53,606 bases of DNA from Streptomyces lavendofoliae (GCF_014649735.1 NZ_BMTP01000026.1:1-53606); one strand, 5' to 3'. Shown: positions 18,010 through 27,478, numbered from the stretch's first letter. Notes: a model not told the origin generated them from the sequence alone. Program-made: numbers and translations.

Positions 18010-18587
18010 CAGTTGGGCATCCCGAAGCGACCGGTCAGGTCGCGGGCGCGGCCCGGCGCGAGGCCATCGAGGTCCTGGCCGCCCGCGCCCCGACCCTGGC
18101 CGAGGCCATGAAGACCGCCACAGCCAAGGCGTGCGTCATCCTGGACGGCACACTGCTGCCCATCGACAAGATCACCGTCGACACCCCGTACTACTCGGGC
18201 AAACACAAACGGCACGGCATGAACGTTCAGGTCCTCACATTCGGCCGACTGCTGTGGGCTTCCCCGGCCCTACCCGGCTCCACCCAAGACCTGACCGCTG
18301 CCCGCTAGCGCGGGATCGTCGACGCACTCGCCGCCGCGGGACTGAAGTGCTGGGCGGACAAGGCGGTACCAAGGCGCCGGACGGCACATCCGAGTCCCCT
18401 TCCGGGGCCGTCGGCTCAAGCGCTGGCAGCGACGGCGCAACAACAGCCACGCCAAGATCCGGTGCGTCGGCGAGCAGGCCATGGCCGTCTTGAAGCGCTG
18501 GCGCCTCCTGCGGAAGCTCCGCTGCGGCACCAACCGGAGCACCGACTTCGTGAAGGCCGTCCCCGTCCTTCACTACCCCTCAACGTG
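18010..18587 (+). mobile_element. IS5-family transposase, decayed
   Basis: More complete than the relic at 15.8 kb. CVILDGTLLPIDKI holds the first catalytic Asp, YYSGKHKRHGMNVQVL follows, and GSTQDLTAAR the second. An in-frame TAG comes directly after TAAR. An extra G near 18365 then shifts the frame: KAYQGAGRHIRVPFRGR and GEQAMAVLKRWRLLRKLRC continue in another frame and carry the Glu. The 5' end is missing. It is inactive. Confidence 0.8.
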
Positions 18588-18826
18588 AGGTTGGCAAAGG
18601 CTCACTGGCATTCCCAGCCACTTCTGTGGCAGGTTTCCGCGTGCCAGCAACGGGGTCTCGCTCGTAGCCAGATCACCAGCTGCGCTTCAGCCAAGGAGTC
18701 TGCGGACGCACCCGGATCACCGGCTTGTCTCTCACCTCATCTTTCACGTAGTAGGCACGAGCCTGCGGCGGTGTTCCCTACCGTGCCCGCGCTCGATGCC
18801 CGCGCGCACCACTCGGAGGCTCAGCC

Positions 18827-19810
18827 ATGCCGGCACGTTCCGCACCGTCGCATCTCTTCTTCCTGACCCAGCCCAAGGGCAACGGCGCCATCCTGTTCAG
18901 CATGCGGGGGACACCCCGCGGACCGGAGCTCTCGAAGATCGGGACGTTCGAGGATCGCGACGAATCCCAGCTGCTCACCCTCACACTCAATGCGGCTCTC
19001 CAGGGAGGAACAGGCGCCCTCGCGAAGGTTCACCGGTGTTCGGCTTCCCTGCCTGGCCCCCTCAGGAGGGCAATCACTGACATCGCGGAGGAGATCGAGG
19101 ACGCAAATGGTGACGCCCCACGGGCCCAGGCTGCGCGCAGAACCGCGCGGGCCGTTACGGAGAGCCTGGGACAGCGCAACGCGGCCGTGTTCTCGCTTTT
19201 CAGCGCTACCGACTGCGGGAGCTGCCGGAACGGCGGCTGCACTGTGGACGAGGACTGCGCAAAGTGCACTGTCTGCGACTCGTCCCCCCGGGGGCGCGGC
19301 TGCGGGGACTGCGGCGGTGTTGGTGTAACGCCCAGGTCCGCATTCGTTCTCCATCGGCAGCTGAAGGACCTTGCGGACAAGACGTACCTCGCCGCTTATG
19401 ACCCCGACTTTTGGGAAGAAAGCGTTCCGGTCAGTGCGGAGGCCCAGTCGAACTGGTTCCTGCTTCACTGCGCTCGCGCGTACTACGACCTCGCGGCCGA
19501 TCTGCTCGCCGGTGGCATCCCGGAACCGCGCTGCCTGGCCGAGAGCGTGCTATTCGGCCATGCCGTGAGCAGCATCGGCGGGTTCAGTATCGAATCCGTA
19601 TGCGCGGACGAGGTCTACCAAACCCTTCCGGCCTCTCGGTTCGACTACGACTGGGAGTTCCTCGCTAATGAGAGCGGGCTGCTCGACGTCAGCGAGAGGG
19701 CGCACGACTTCCTGGAAGCAGACGTGGCCGAAGATGACTTGTGGGACGAGTGGTTCAAGCCTTACACCGACGTCGAGCCCCGGGGCACGACCCACGGATT
19801 CCGCTGCTGA
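18827..19810 (+). CDS. Uncharacterised cysteine-rich protein
   Basis: 327 residues; the ATG at 18827 has GGAGG 9 bases upstream. No family was recognised. The middle carries a compact cluster of ten cysteines (CGSCRNGGC, CAKCTVC, RGCGDCGG), suggesting bound zinc or an Fe-S cluster. The N-terminal part (LFFLTQPKGNGAILFSMRG) is strand-rich and the C-terminal part is acidic. There is no signal peptide or membrane segment. It is monocistronic, between an IS relic and a possible terminator at 19838-19874. The cluster could be a structural zinc-ribbon pair or a redox sensor. Confidence 0.7.
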   Translation: MPARSAPSHLFFLTQPKGNGAILFSMRGTPRGPELSKIGTFEDRDESQLLTLTLNAALQGGTGALAKVHRCSASLPGPLRRAITDIAEEIEDANGDAPRAQAARRTARAVTESLGQRNAAVFSLFSATDCGSCRNGGCTVDEDCAKCTVCDSSPRGRGCGDCGGVGVTPRSAFVLHRQLKDLADKTYLAAYDPDFWEESVPVSAEAQSNWFLLHCARAYYDLAADLLAGGIPEPRCLAESVLFGHAVSSIGGFSIESVCADEVYQTLPASRFDYDWEFLANESGLLDVSERAHDFLEADVAEDDLWDEWFKPYTDVEPRGTTHGFRC

Positions 19811-19837
19811 CGTTCGCCCGGACCCAAGCCATGGCCG

Positions 19838-19874
19838 GGACGGGCGTCCAGTCCGCTCGACTGAACGCCCGTCC
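19838..19874 (+). terminator. Possible terminator of the Cys-rich gene
   Basis: GGACGGGCGT and its exact complement ACGCCCGTCC enclose 17 bases, 27 bases after the stop. There is no U-tract. Nothing else was seen in 19811-20161. Confidence 0.45.
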
Positions 19875-20161
19875 ACGGGGTCCGGCTCGACTGCTCCGTG
19901 GTGCCCCTGCCCGCCGGGAACGGGCAGGTCTCGCGACTCCAGCTGCATAACGAATCGAACAGGTGACCCGACGCACGGGATCACGGTAATTTCCCCGGCC
20001 ACAGGACGGTTCCGCCTGGCCTCGATGGTGCCACCGCAGGATCTTCGCTAGCTGGTGGGAGGAGAAGACCGGAGACATGGTCCGCGAACTCGGCCGCGCA
20101 TCATCCACGAGCGATCAGCCTGCTGTAACCCGCACCTACAACGGCCAGGCCCGCTGGGTGG

Positions 20162-20770
20162 CTACGTGGCCTTCGACCTATGCCGCCAAACGGCATGCTC
20201 CAGCCCGCCTTTGTCGTGCCCGAGAAGCGCGGCGGCTTCCTCATACACTGCGCGCAACTGGTCGTATGGGAGGTCCGGAACACCAGCATCCACGGCAAAG
20301 GCGCGCAGATGTACGTCAACGGCGACGTGCGAACGGCCGACGAGATTGCCTATGTAGTCGATGCTCTTCGGCCCCACTCCCTTCACCGTGCGTAGAGCGG
20401 CGCGATTGGCCTGATGATCGAGCCAGGTGTGAAGGTCCTCGCGGGTATCGACCCCATCGGCAGCGAGGAGGTCGGTGATGGCGTGAGCCGTCGCGACCTT
20501 CTGTGCGTGGTTGAACTTCATGGCCACGGCAAGGTCTTCCGTGACGAGCCGGCGCTGGAAGCCGCGGACTGGTCTTGCATCAGCCCAGCTCAGTTGCAAA
20601 TGGAGGAGCCGCGGTCGGAGAGTCCTCTCGTAGTTGCACCGTGGCTGGAAGCTGACGTCGCAGATGACAGCACCCATGTGGGTCCATCCGCCGGGCTGGA
20701 GAAACGGTCCGCTGCCAAGGAGGTGTCGAACGTGGTCGGCGAGCCGCTGGGCAGGGCTGGATGCGAGCAT
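20162..20770 (-). CDS. HhH-GPD (endonuclease III-like) DNA-glycosylase-like protein
   Basis: 202 residues. The helix-hairpin-helix is clear: LRTVKGVGPKSIDYIGNLVG (about residues 127-146). It is followed by VAVDVHLRAF, whose Asp matches the catalytic Asp of the HhH-GPD superfamily. The lysine of VKG could be a lyase residue. There is no 4Fe-4S cysteine loop, unlike classical endonuclease III. Predicted role: removal of damaged or modified bases, or recognition of them. The start is uncertain, since no ribosome site precedes the ATG at 20770. It is flanked on both sides by genes of unrelated type in an accessory region. Confidence 0.7.
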   Translation of the reverse strand: MLASSPAQRLADHVRHLLGSGPFLQPGGWTHMGAVICDVSFQPRCNYERTLRPRLLHLQLSWADARPVRGFQRRLVTEDLAVAMKFNHAQKVATAHAITDLLAADGVDTREDLHTWLDHQANRAALRTVKGVGPKSIDYIGNLVGRSHVAVDVHLRAFAVDAGVPDLPYDQLRAVYEEAAALLGHDKGGLEHAVWRHRSKAT

Positions 20771-20891
20771 GGGTCAAGGATGGCGCTGCCGTCTGGCAAG
20801 CTGGTGGGAAAGTTCAAAACTCTCGAATGGATGGAGCAGGGGGCCGTTCCATCGGGCAGCTCCCTCCATGATGGGAGGCTGCCCACTTCGG

Positions 20892-21608
20892 CTACCGGGT
20901 CTCCGTCGAGACCGGGGCGAGGCGGAATAGGCACTGGACCGTGTTGAACTCGATCACCTCGGCAATGAAGCGGAACTTGTCGCCAACTGCAATGGTGGCA
21001 GGGACCTCCTTGCCGGTCAGGTGGAGGTTTCCGGTGTTGACGTCCTCGTACTTGAAGTTCGGGCCGTCCGTCGTCTGCGGCCCCTTGTCGCCCGGGCCGA
21101 GAAGGAAGTCGTAGCGGGTCCGGTCATCCGAGTGGGCCGCCATGTGCCTGATTGACCCGTCGAAGGCGACTGTCCGCCCCTCGTGCTTGGTTGCGAAGTT
21201 CACGTTCGCTTCGTCACACGGGTCCGCCTTCAACAACGCTGCGAACTCGGGATTGTTCTGCGCCGTGATTTCCTCAGCGGCAGTCGGCTCGTCTGCGGGC
21301 GGCGTAAGGGAAGGCTTCTCGCTGCTGGCCGTCGAACTGGCTGACGCGCCCTTCTCCTCATCTCCGTCGCCGAGCGCAACGCCAGTGCCGATGATGGCGG
21401 CCAAGACCACGAGGACGGCAGCCCCCGCCCCAATCAGACGCCACGGTAGTGGCCTTTTCGGCCGACGGAAGTTGAGGGTGGTGCGAAGTCTGCCTGGGAG
21501 CTGTTCCACGAGCTCCCATCCGTCCTTCTGCATCTTCGAGATCACCAAACCGTCGGTGCCCCGAATCGTCCGCACGGCCTTGTACTCGTACTTGATCTCA
21601 TCGACCAT
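20892..21608 (-). CDS. DUF4839-type membrane protein
   Basis: 238 residues from the ATG at 21608, preceded by GGGGAG; the frame is open further upstream, but without a ribosome site. An N-terminal cytoplasmic domain (residues 1-50, DEIKYEYKAVRTIRG with WELVEQLPG) is followed by one membrane segment (56-79, WRLIGAGAAVLVVLAAIIG), a Ser/Glu/Pro-rich linker and an extracellular domain (FDGSIRHMAAHSDDRTRYDF, FRFIAEVIEF) that resembles DUF4839. The function is unknown; a surface sensor or binding role is likely. The tail holds two cysteines (DPCDE, VQCLFRL) that could pair outside the cell. Confidence 0.75.
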   Translation of the reverse strand: MVDEIKYEYKAVRTIRGTDGLVISKMQKDGWELVEQLPGRLRTTLNFRRPKRPLPWRLIGAGAAVLVVLAAIIGTGVALGDGDEEKGASASSTASSEKPSLTPPADEPTAAEEITAQNNPEFAALLKADPCDEANVNFATKHEGRTVAFDGSIRHMAAHSDDRTRYDFLLGPGDKGPQTTDGPNFKYEDVNTGNLHLTGKEVPATIAVGDKFRFIAEVIEFNTVQCLFRLAPVSTETR

Positions 21609-21751
21609 GCGGCTCCCCGCCCCCTGAAGCGAACTGGTCATACCAACTGGGCGCGAGCATAGATGACTCCACGAGGAGCCCGGTGTCACGAACTGTCTGA
21701 TCATCACCGGCATCCGCAGCACGCTGAACGCGTGTAATCACGCAGGAGCTG

Positions 21752-22156
21752 GTGACAAGAACTCTTGGGGAGGTCTTTCCCGAGGTGACCGACACCATGG
21801 TGGAGGAGTGGCGGCCGGCCCATGCCGACCTGACGTGGGCGAACGTGACCGGCCCGGAGTTATGCATGATCGACTGGGAGGACTGGGGCATGGCGCCACG
21901 CGGGCTGGACGCGGCAACGCCATGGGGCTATTCCCTCGCCGTCCCGGCCCTCGCGGAGCGTGTGTGGAGCGAGCGTCGGCCGGACTTGGAGAGCAGGTCC
22001 GGCCTGCTGATGGCTCTGTTCTTCTGCGCGAAGGTCGCAGGGCCGCACGCGCATCCCGAGGATCCTCTGCTGAAGCCGGCCAGGAAGGAAGCTGCGCGGC
22101 TCATTGCTGAGCTTGGCGACGCCGGGCAACGCCCCCACGGCAGCCGCCCGCACTGA
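21752..22156 (+). pseudogene. Aminoglycoside phosphotransferase-like kinase, C-terminal fragment
   Basis: 134 codons match the C-lobe of an APH/choline-kinase-type phosphotransferase. Brenner's motif (HADLTWANV, HxDxxxxN) and the metal-binding motif (MIDWEDWG) are present and intact. The N-lobe with the ATP-binding lysine is missing, since the frame opens only at a GTG at 21752 a few bases after GGAG. Full-length members have about 250-300 residues. It is most likely a truncated relic, although the ribosome site leaves a small expressed protein possible. The substrate is unknown; many such kinases act on metabolites rather than drugs. Confidence 0.6.
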
Positions 22157-22333
22157 CCGTCATCCGGCCTCTGGCCAACCGTCGAACGAAAGGATCGGGC
22201 CCCCGTCCAGGTACCGCTGCACGGCAACCAGCGTCGTGTTCGTGAAGGGCCCTGGGTCGTCTTCGCTTCCGCCGGCACCACCGTGCTCGCACCGGGCTCG
22301 GGGAGTACGGCACGATAGGGCTGTCAGTGCAGA

Positions 22334-25300
22334 TCACTCAAGCTCTTGCCATGACCAGGGGTCAGCTGGGCGTCCATCCGGTTCCCGCCCGGACCTGAAC
22401 CGCGTTCCGTGGTCACCGAACCTGATGAACGAATCGAAGCATCCTGAGCCCGGAAGCCTCTCGGTCAAAACCGCAATGTGTTCTCCTGCCCTTGCCGCCT
22501 TGAGCGCGGGCAGCACCACCTCCAACAGACGAGGCACGGTGTGCCGGTTGTCGAGGGCGGCGTCCGCGGCGGCCCGTTTAGCCAGGGTTGTGACCTGCTC
22601 ATGGGCCTTGACCTTTCCAAGCGCCTCCAGCAACTCACGTACGGTGTGCGGGTTGTCGAGGGCGGCGTCCGCGGCGGCCCGTTTAGCCAGGGTTGTGACC
22701 TGCGCGTGCGCGCCGGCGTCATGCAACCAGTTCAGCAGTACGGCCACGTTGTGAAGGTCGCCGAGGGTGACGTGAGTGGCGGCCCGGTCGGCGAGAAGCG
22801 TGGCTTGATCCTGTGCCCCCATCCCTTTGAGTCTGTGCAGCAGGATGGTTAGGGCGCCCGGGTCATCGAGGGCGACGTGCGCGGCTGGGGTACGGGCCAT
22901 CAATACAGCGATTTCTTCTTGCGCCCCGGCAGAGCGCAGTCCGGCCAGCAGGATGGACACGGATTGTGGGTCGTCGAGGGCGACGTGCGCGGCGGGTTTA
23001 CGGGCCAACAACGTCGCAACCTGTTCGCGCGCCCCGGCCTCCTGCAGCACTCCCAGCAGGCGACCTACGGTGAGCGGCCCTACGAGGGTGATATGCGCGG
23101 CTGCCCATGTGGCCAGGTCTGCGACCTGCTCGTGCGCCCTGGCCTTGCGCAGACTGTTCATCAGTACGGCGACGGCGCCCGGGCTGTTGAGGGAGGCGTG
23201 CGCGGCGGGTTTGCGGGCCAACAGGGTGGCAACCTGTTCTTGCGTCCCGAAATCCAGCAGCGCGTCCAGCAGCCAAGCAACGGTGTACGGCTCGTCGAGG
23301 GCGGCCGTCGTCGCGATGCGATCGATCAGAACCCTGATCTGCTCCTCTGCCTCAAGTTCCTGCAGCCTCACCAGCACCTCGGGCATGGTGAACGGCGCTA
23401 GTGGGTCGTCGAGGGCGGCCGTCGTTGCGATGCGATCGATCAGGACCGTGATCTGCTCCTTTGCCGCGACTTTCACCAGTATGTCCAACAGTTCGCACAC
23501 GTCGCCCAGGGCGTCGAGAGCGACCTGCGACGCAGGATCGCGGGCCAGCAGCATCGCCACCTGGTCGTGGGCCCCCACCACCCGCAGGGTCTCCAACAGC
23601 GTGGCCACGGCGCCCGGGTTGTCGAGGGCGGCGTGGGCGGAGGCCCGTTTTGCTAGGTCTGTGACCAGTTCCCGTACTCCGAATCTCCACAGGACGATCA
23701 GCACCCCAGCGGTGGCATAGGGGCGGTCGACAGCGACATGGGCAGCCGCCCATTCGGCGGGGCGCTGGTCGGCGGGATGCAGGTCGTGGAGGCTGCGGAC
23801 TAGGTCCGTCGGGGCAAACGATGCGCCATGGACGGTGGCATGCTTGTGGAGTTGCGCAGCGTCCCGGTAGAGGCCGCGAGCCCGAGCGGCGTCTCCGAGT
23901 ACGGCCAGATCGGCGCGATGGGCGTGGGCGGCGGCGGCAGTCCAGAAGTCGATGGGTGGGATCTGCTCCGCTCGTTCCCGGCGCCCTTTCTGCTCTAGGT
24001 AATCAGCCAGCCGGTACAGCGGTCCCTGAACAGCGGAGGCGTCCTCGGTTCGGTTTGCTCTGGGGGTGCGCTGGTTGCGGGAGCTGCCGGCTTTGACGGG
24101 GGTGAGGATGCCGGGGACGCCGTTGCACGGCTTCGTGGCGTAGTCGAGGGCCTGTTCCAACCAATCTTCGCCGGTATGGTCCCACTCGGTTTCCGTGAGG
24201 TAGCCGGGAGCGGCCTGAGTCAGCCAGGCCAGAGGGATCCGTGGTCCGGCGCCAAGTCGGCGGGCGTCCATCGCCGCGTGGATGAGTGCCTTCGTGGCGG
24301 GTGGGGCGGCATTCTGATAGCGGTTCAGGAGGACTTGAACTCCGGCCAGGTACTGGGTGATCTGACCGTCCGTGGCATGCGCGGCGGCCTCACCGAGCCG
24401 GGGGTCACGGTCGACGGTGCCGTGCAGCGCAGTCAAGTCGGCTGCTGTGAAGGCATCCGGAACGCCGATTCGATGTCCGTCCAGCAACTCCCGGGCCTGG
24501 GGGTGCAACTCCCGGCCGGCGCGGGCTGTCAGAGCGTCCCAGTAGTTGGGCCAGAGGGTGGCCAGCACCAGCACGGGGCCCCGCCTGCGGTCCCGCAGCA
24601 GGGTGCGAAGTTCCGCTGCAACCTGTTCCCCGAGCCGGTCCGCGGTCAGATAGAACTGCGCCTCGTTCAGCCACACGACCGTGTGCGGGGCGAGGTCCGC
24701 GAGGTCGGCCAGGACAGCGTCGGGGCGGGTAGGGGCGATGGGATGCCACAGCCTCCACGGCTCGTTGCTCTCACGCAGCGGGGCGAGGGCCTCCCAGCAG
24801 GCGCGGGTCTTCCCGGTGGAGGAGCCGCCCACCAGCACCGCGATCTGGCTGGCCCCGCCGGCGGCCTGGGCCACCACCTCGGCGAGCACACGGTCGTGCT
24901 CACGAGGCACATACGCCGGCAGCATCGGCAGGCCAGTAACCGGGGAGGCGATCGAGCGGTGCACCTCCAGGTAGAACGGATCAACCACTTCCGACAGGGG
25001 CAGTCCCGGCAGTATCCCTTCCAGGGCCGTCCGACCGTGCCCCGCTAGGACCGCCGTGCTTGTGACTTCTGCACGTCGGCGGGCCTCGGCCTCGTAGGCC
25101 CGGCGCCACGTCTGAGGATGCAGGAATGCTGCCGCGGGCTCGCCGGCCTGCCCCACGCGGTCGGCCCGTGCCTGAACTGCCCGCACCAGCGCTAGGAGGG
25201 GATCAATAACTTGGGGGAACTGTTTTTTGCGCAGCCAGTTCCCGATCGTGGTCGGCGCAACCCCTGCGACTCTGGCCAGTTCGCGGTGCGACGGTTGGCC

Positions 25301-25381
25301 CTGCAGAGGACCGGCGCGGAACGCCTCCAGTTCGGCGAGCATCGCAGCGAAACCAGAATCCTGCGCCCTCTGTCCGCTCAT
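22334..25381 (-). CDS. HTH - P-loop NTPase with twelve 36-residue helical repeats
   Basis: 1015 residues from the ATG at 25381, with AGGGGG upstream; an in-frame GTG at 25399 has no ribosome site. An N-terminal helix-turn-helix (31-52, SHRELARVAGVAPTTIGNWL) leads to an NTPase with Walker A GGSSTGKT (185-192) and a Walker B-like strand VVWLNEAQ. A helical mid region follows. The last 400 residues hold about twelve repeats of 35-38 residues (pattern LDNP-x-x-V-x-x-LL ... GA-x-EQV-x-x-LL ... AAH-x-A) that should stack as an alpha-solenoid. The layout resembles STAND-type sensor ATPases: the solenoid senses and the NTPase switches. No effector domain was seen, so it may act through the HTH or a partner. 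The last repeats are nearly identical in DNA. Confidence 0.75.
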   Translation of the reverse strand: MSGQRAQDSGFAAMLAELEAFRAGPLQGQPSHRELARVAGVAPTTIGNWLRKKQFPQVIDPLLALVRAVQARADRVGQAGEPAAAFLHPQTWRRAYEAEARRRAEVTSTAVLAGHGRTALEGILPGLPLSEVVDPFYLEVHRSIASPVTGLPMLPAYVPREHDRVLAEVVAQAAGGASQIAVLVGGSSTGKTRACWEALAPLRESNEPWRLWHPIAPTRPDAVLADLADLAPHTVVWLNEAQFYLTADRLGEQVAAELRTLLRDRRRGPVLVLATLWPNYWDALTARAGRELHPQARELLDGHRIGVPDAFTAADLTALHGTVDRDPRLGEAAAHATDGQITQYLAGVQVLLNRYQNAAPPATKALIHAAMDARRLGAGPRIPLAWLTQAAPGYLTETEWDHTGEDWLEQALDYATKPCNGVPGILTPVKAGSSRNQRTPRANRTEDASAVQGPLYRLADYLEQKGRRERAEQIPPIDFWTAAAAHAHRADLAVLGDAARARGLYRDAAQLHKHATVHGASFAPTDLVRSLHDLHPADQRPAEWAAAHVAVDRPYATAGVLIVLWRFGVRELVTDLAKRASAHAALDNPGAVATLLETLRVVGAHDQVAMLLARDPASQVALDALGDVCELLDILVKVAAKEQITVLIDRIATTAALDDPLAPFTMPEVLVRLQELEAEEQIRVLIDRIATTAALDEPYTVAWLLDALLDFGTQEQVATLLARKPAAHASLNSPGAVAVLMNSLRKARAHEQVADLATWAAAHITLVGPLTVGRLLGVLQEAGAREQVATLLARKPAAHVALDDPQSVSILLAGLRSAGAQEEIAVLMARTPAAHVALDDPGALTILLHRLKGMGAQDQATLLADRAATHVTLGDLHNVAVLLNWLHDAGAHAQVTTLAKRAAADAALDNPHTVRELLEALGKVKAHEQVTTLAKRAAADAALDNRHTVPRLLEVVLPALKAARAGEHIAVLTERLPGSGCFDSFIRFGDHGTRFRSGREPDGRPADPWSWQELE

Positions 25382-25604
25382 CACAGCGCCCCCTGACACT
25401 CACGGTACCCCCCGGCGTGGCGTGTCCACCCTGGCCGTGGACGCCGGTGGACACGCACCGTCCCGTGGCGTGAAACCCTAACGCCACCAGCGGGTTTGGT
25501 CAGCCGCGATCAGATTCCTGTGGGACGGACGGTTGGACAGGCAGCGTCGTGCACATCAAGTACGGCCCGCCCGGGCCGTCACTGTCCATCGGGGAGTTCC
25601 GGCG

Positions 25605-25787
25605 ATGAGCCCGCTACAAATCCTTGCCCTGCTGCTTGCCCTGTCCACCGCCCTCAACCTTGCGATCGCCGCAAGCCTGCTGGCCCAGCGTTCTGGCGCC
25701 GGCGTCTGTCAGGCGATTCTTACCGGCGCGGGCACCGCGGCCACCGGTCTGGGCATCTATTTCGCTGCTGTCGCCGCCTACAGATGA
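25605..25787 (+). CDS. Small two-helix membrane protein
   Basis: 60 residues from the ATG at 25605, preceded by GGGGAG; the longer frame from 25533 lacks support. It is almost entirely hydrophobic, with two membrane helices (LQILALLLALSTALNLAIAA and ILTGAGTAATGLGIYFAAVA) joined by a short loop (QRSGAGVCQ). No function is recognised. It is divergent from the repeat NTPase gene. A GTGGCGT ... ACGCCAC hairpin (25465-25487) lies between the two genes. Confidence 0.65.
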   Translation: MSPLQILALLLALSTALNLAIAASLLAQRSGAGVCQAILTGAGTAATGLGIYFAAVAAYR

Positions 25788-25984
25788 CCAGGCATACCCC
25801 TGGCTTGACAGACACTCCGTCACGTCGCGCGGTCAGCGGCCGCGTTGTCATACCGTCCGCCGGCCATCCTCCCGTCCTCGGCGGCTTCCTGCCGGGGCAG
25901 GGAGACCATCTCACTCTCACGGCGGGCGATCAGCTGGAGAGCCTCTCGGTCGACGCCCTGGGAGGACGGCTGGTCTGCTGCGTT

Positions 25985-26280
25985 CTACGGGCAGGGCGGG
26001 ACGTCGTCGTCGCCGAAGGTTCCGGTGACTCCGGTCTCGCAGAAGAGGGCATCGTCGTGCCGTACGCCCGTGGGCCAGAGCCCGACGCCGGGGCGCTCAT
26101 CGATGACGACGCATCCGCCCTCGCTGAGGAAGTAGTTGAACCAGGCGAAGGGCCGCTCGCCGCGGTCGGTGTCGGGGTCGACCACTCCCGGGATGGCGCT
26201 GTAGGGGTAGATGGCCATCGCGCCGGGGACGGTCTCTCCCTCCTGGTCGACGCCCGGGCCGAACGTTCCCATGGACACGT
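25985..26280 (-). pseudogene. Fragment of an unrecognised protein
   Basis: About 95 codons with good Streptomyces codon use: VSMGTFGPGVDQEGE, AMAIYPYSAIPGVVDPDTD, RPFAWFNYFLSEGGCVVIDE, VGLWPTGVRHDDALFCETG. No family was recognised. The upstream part is cut by the IS5 fragment at 26286-26465, and the end runs into non-coding sequence. It is probably the remains of a gene destroyed by that insertion. Confidence 0.4.
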
Positions 26281-26285
26281 CGATG

Positions 26286-26465
26286 CGCATGCACCGGCAC
26301 CGGCAGTATCGGGCGGACCCGGGCCCACTCCCCATCCGTCATGTCCGTCGGGTAGCGCGGCTGCCGCGTCCCGTTGTCGGCGGCGTTTCCGAACCGGTGA
26401 GCCAGGCAGTCACACTCCCAGGTGACCGCGCTGGACTGCCCGGCCATCGGCACGCAGGACTGCTG
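26286..26465 (-). mobile_element. IS5-family transposase, N-terminal fragment
   Basis: The start of an IS5-type transposase reads QPRYPTDMTDGEWARVRPI then LPVPVHA (26363-26286), after which homology stops abruptly. Only the N-terminal domain is left; no catalytic residues remain. Confidence 0.55.
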
Positions 26466-26695
26466 CATCAGGGCCTCCTGCTGCTCGGTGCTTCGACACC
26501 AACGAGCGGTTCAGGAGGCCCTGTCCGTATGCGCCCAGCGCCCCACGGTCACCCAATCGGGACTCCCGTTCGACGCGCATCTCTCGAGATCGGAAAGACA
26601 ACAACTACTGAGTCCGTCGGGCTGGAGATCCGGTCGCCGCCAGGCGGCACTCCGACCCGGTGCTTGCCGTACCGCGACCAGAAGGAACCCACACC

Positions 26696-27163
26696 ATGTC
26701 CGACGTCGTAAGGCGCAGCGCCCGCGCCATCCTCCTCGACGGCGAGGAACTTGTCCTGATCAAGCGCACCAAGCCGGGCCGGGAACCGTACTGGGTGACG
26801 GTCGGAGGCGGCGTAGAAGCCGACGACGACACCATCGAAGCGGCCCTTCACCGCGAGGTGTTCGAGGAACTCGGCGGCACAGTGGACTGCGCTGAACTCG
26901 TCTACCTGATCACCGACCAACTCAACGGCGGCATCGGCGTCCAGTACATCTTCGCTGCCCGCCTAGTGGCGATGGACCTGACCGCGCGGACCGGCACGGA
27001 ATTCAGCATACCGAAAAGAGGCGACTACGAGGTCGTCCGGGTCCCGTTCACCTGCGATGCCCTCCGCGAACTGAATCTGATGCCATCGCAGTTGGCCGAT
27101 TTCATCGCCACCAACACCCAGGCGATTGCCTCCATCCTGGATACGCCGGTACGAAAGGCGTGA
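26696..27163 (+). CDS. Nudix hydrolase
   Basis: 155 residues; the ATG at 26696 has AAGGA 10 bases upstream. The Nudix box is GGGVEADDDTIEAALHREVF then EELGG. REVFEELG is intact, including the metal-binding glutamates; the first Glu of the consensus is Asp here. Family members cleave nucleoside diphosphates linked to another moiety (dNTPs, NDP-sugars, capped RNA); the substrate cannot be told. It is a single-domain soluble protein and probably a single gene. Confidence 0.85.
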   Translation: MSDVVRRSARAILLDGEELVLIKRTKPGREPYWVTVGGGVEADDDTIEAALHREVFEELGGTVDCAELVYLITDQLNGGIGVQYIFAARLVAMDLTARTGTEFSIPKRGDYEVVRVPFTCDALRELNLMPSQLADFIATNTQAIASILDTPVRKA

Positions 27164-27478
27164 GATCGGCGTACACCATTGCCAGTCTCAGCGGCCCTGC
27201 GAATAGGCAAGACGCCGCCAGTTGTAACGTCACCACCGGTATGGGCTGTCCGCGGAAGCCGCCGGCCATGACGTGATCAGTGAGCGAACTATTTGGTCGA
27301 AGCGGGAAGCGTCCAGACCATGGGGACGGTGAAAGGTTCTCCGCCGTTCTCCAACGGCGTTGAGAGGAAGGATCCCTAAGGCGCACCGCACGCAGATCCG
27401 GCTCATCCGGCCAGCCTCGTTGGAGCCCAGAGTCCGCACCCCCATCACGCCGGAGTACCGTCCCGGGCGAGCAATATA

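Noticed and set aside
22478..23720. Regular spaced repeats as a CRISPR array
   Set aside because: Units are about 108 bases, coding and in frame, diverged like protein repeats; no short identical repeats with unique spacers.
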